A DNA stretch of 64,000 nucleotides from Saxidomus purpurata (Eukaryota; Mollusca; Bivalvia; Venerida; Veneridae). The stretch spans positions 10,077,083-10,141,082 of the forward strand of contig JAFMSR010000012.1 in the NCBI GenBank assembly GCA_022818135.1, given 5' to 3'. Position 1 is the first letter of the stretch. The number at the start of each line of letters is the position of its first letter. The position numbers and the translations under genes were made by a program. A model generated the notes under the pieces. The model had not been told where the DNA came from. It did not search any database and saw only the letters and a list, made by a program, of their open reading frames with translations. Positions 62,182 through 64,000 of this stretch are shown one piece after another.

Positions 62182-62251
62182 ATTCAGACACAGTGTTCAT
62201 GTGCTGTAGTGACAAGTTGCTGAATAATATTTGAAAAATGTATAAATAAAG

Positions 62252-64000
62252 ACACTGTTGTCACACTAAAATAGTCAAAAAGTGAAAAGCCTGAAATCCA
62301 ATTGAGTTATCATTTGAAGAACTGCATTTCTTAGGTACCTGGTGTGGGGCAAGGACCCTCATCCCCCAAAGGCCCCTCTTCAACCCTGGTACCCAATATA
62401 CTGATACATTATTATTTAATTTTTTTTAATTCACTAGTATACTTGATTGTTTTAATATATCAGTCTACTGAGGCACCAGGATTGTGGAGGGGCCTCTGGT
62501 ACCTGTGCTGCAATGAAGAAAATTCGCAAAGAAAACAAGCTTGTCTAAACATCAGTGAAACTGAAACAAAATTTTCCAAACAAAGACTTGGATTACAGAT
62601 TTGGAATATAAGTGCTACATGTAGCATTGTGTACAGGGGTTAAAGTAAAGTGAATAGTACACCCAGCCATAAAGTAAATAGCATTTATTTTCACAAAGTT
62701 TTGTGTAGATGCATATAAATTGTATATGATTTATGTTTTCATAACAATAAAATCAAAACATCAGTAAATTCATAATTATGCTTGTATATCTTGTGTAAAG
62801 ACATAATTTCTGTTAACTTTATACAGAGAATCTTATCTGTAGCAGACATTGTTTACATCTGAATGTACGACTTCCTAAGAAATGTGTATCACGTGATACA
62901 CTTATTAGCTATTGATGACGTACCTGTAAATCTCTCCTATAGTCACAATCTGCAAATTTATGCATGGCTTTAACATGCTGTAGAGACTTCAAAACATCAA
63001 TATTTTGTAACAAAGTTTAGCTAAAATTTTAGCATAGTGTCACTGGGCTGTCCTGCACGGTAAATGAAATTACTCCCATTAAATATTTCACTGTTCGAAA
63101 ATATGAAAAATGCTAAACCAAGTTCAGCTGTATGTTTGGATAACAAGAAAAACAACTGATTCTTCTCATTATTCTACATAACACACATGAAAAACTTGCA
63201 GATTCACCGGATTATAGATTGAAGTAGATGACTATTGCATTTCAGTTTTGAAAATTGCCACTTGCATTGATTTTTTTATATATTTTTGCAACTAAACCAG
63301 TGGCCTCGGTATGATTTGTTTTTGTTTACGTCTGCTTTTTCCAAAGCGAGGCTCAGAAACGGGATCCTTCCCATGTCATTTTCATCAGAGTCTACCAAGG
63401 GTCCGTATATTACAGGGATATGAAACTGCCGAATATGAAAATATGATGTCCCGGGTCATGTGACCTTTGTCCGAGATATGGAATATTTTTGAAAATTTTG
63501 ATCGGGAAAGCCTATCAACAAAACACTTATAAACTTGTTATTTGATCGAGTTTTCATAAAATTGTGATATTTAAATGTGAGATAAGTGTTTAAGTTTACT
63601 TTCTTCGTCTTTACGTTTTGTTTTATATTACCAAATGGTCAAAATAAGCTGTTATAAATGGATGAATGTTGGGAGATTTTGAAGCGGTAGAGACGCCATT
63701 GTTGATACACAGTGTAATTGGGTATGTTATGTGAAACAAAAGTCTTTGTGATTGAGTATTACCTTATTTTAATCTGATGATAGAGATAGTTCAAAGATTG
63801 CTCCATAGGGTCATTCAATAAAAATCGAGGTTTAATTTTCAAAAATGCATTTTCAAGAGACTGAAATTGATGTTATTGACAAGTTAGCCAAAAGTGGCGG
63901 CATATTTAGGTAGCGATGATCATTTTACTAACGATTTTTGATTACATAAAGTCCATAAATCGTGACGATATCGGCAACAATACTGATTGATTTAAAAAGA
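62252..64000. other. Intergenic, no gene recognised
   Basis: A 99-codon ORF at 62344-62643 lacks coding features. GTGTATCACGTGATACAC at about 62885-62902 is a perfect palindrome. The inverted partner of the 57994 sequence is at 62921-62940. Nothing else is supported up to the window end. Confidence 0.4.

Overview
The window is animal nuclear DNA, most likely from a bivalve mollusc. It is AT-rich, its genes have GT-AG introns and are widely spaced, and most of it is repeats. The repeats are tandem arrays with a 130-170 bp core whose heads carry runs such as CCGTCCGTCCGTGCG and whose ends read GGCTCTTGTT or GGCCCTCTTG. They resemble the pearl/Helentron-related repeats described in bivalves. The assignment rests on this repeat style and the lectin-like gene family; no diagnostic clade marker was found.

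Region 1 (about 3.7-21.7 kb) is a tandem cluster of three paralogous genes. Each has a short non-coding first exon, a coding exon that starts ATG-A(C/T)-(G/A)CTTGC, a long exon for an unrecognised domain, and a C-terminal jacalin-like lectin domain. No copy has a signal peptide. Copy 1 (485 aa) looks intact. Copy 2 has a one-base insertion that truncates it, and it is a mosaic of copy 3 (5' part) and copy 1 (3' part). Copy 3 (414 aa) lacks the last coding intron and carries a shorter middle segment. About 3.7 kb downstream of copy 1 is repeated almost unchanged downstream of copy 2.

Region 2 (21.7-29.6 kb) is repeats, a 1.55 kb long-terminal-inverted-repeat element and unassigned DNA. Region 3 (29.66-39.13 kb) is the gene for the core spliceosomal protein Sm D1. 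It has four coding exons, the first holding only 14 coding bases, and large introns filled with arrays, a SINE and a retrotransposon remnant. A possible secreted ORF lies antisense just upstream of its start codon.

Region 4 (39-54 kb) is almost entirely repeats: 160 bp arrays, a 322 bp array of four units, palindromic foldback elements, and a nested inverted-repeat element. Region 5 (54-64 kb) holds an integrase relic, two DNA transposons with clear target-site duplications, another inverted-repeat element, a tRNA-derived SINE, a possible small two-exon gene of 84 aa, and a broken RING-like gene antisense inside its intron.

Sm D1 is a housekeeping gene. The lectin cluster is the accessory part of the window and its most interesting one: an expanding, recombining family whose function cannot be read from sequence alone.
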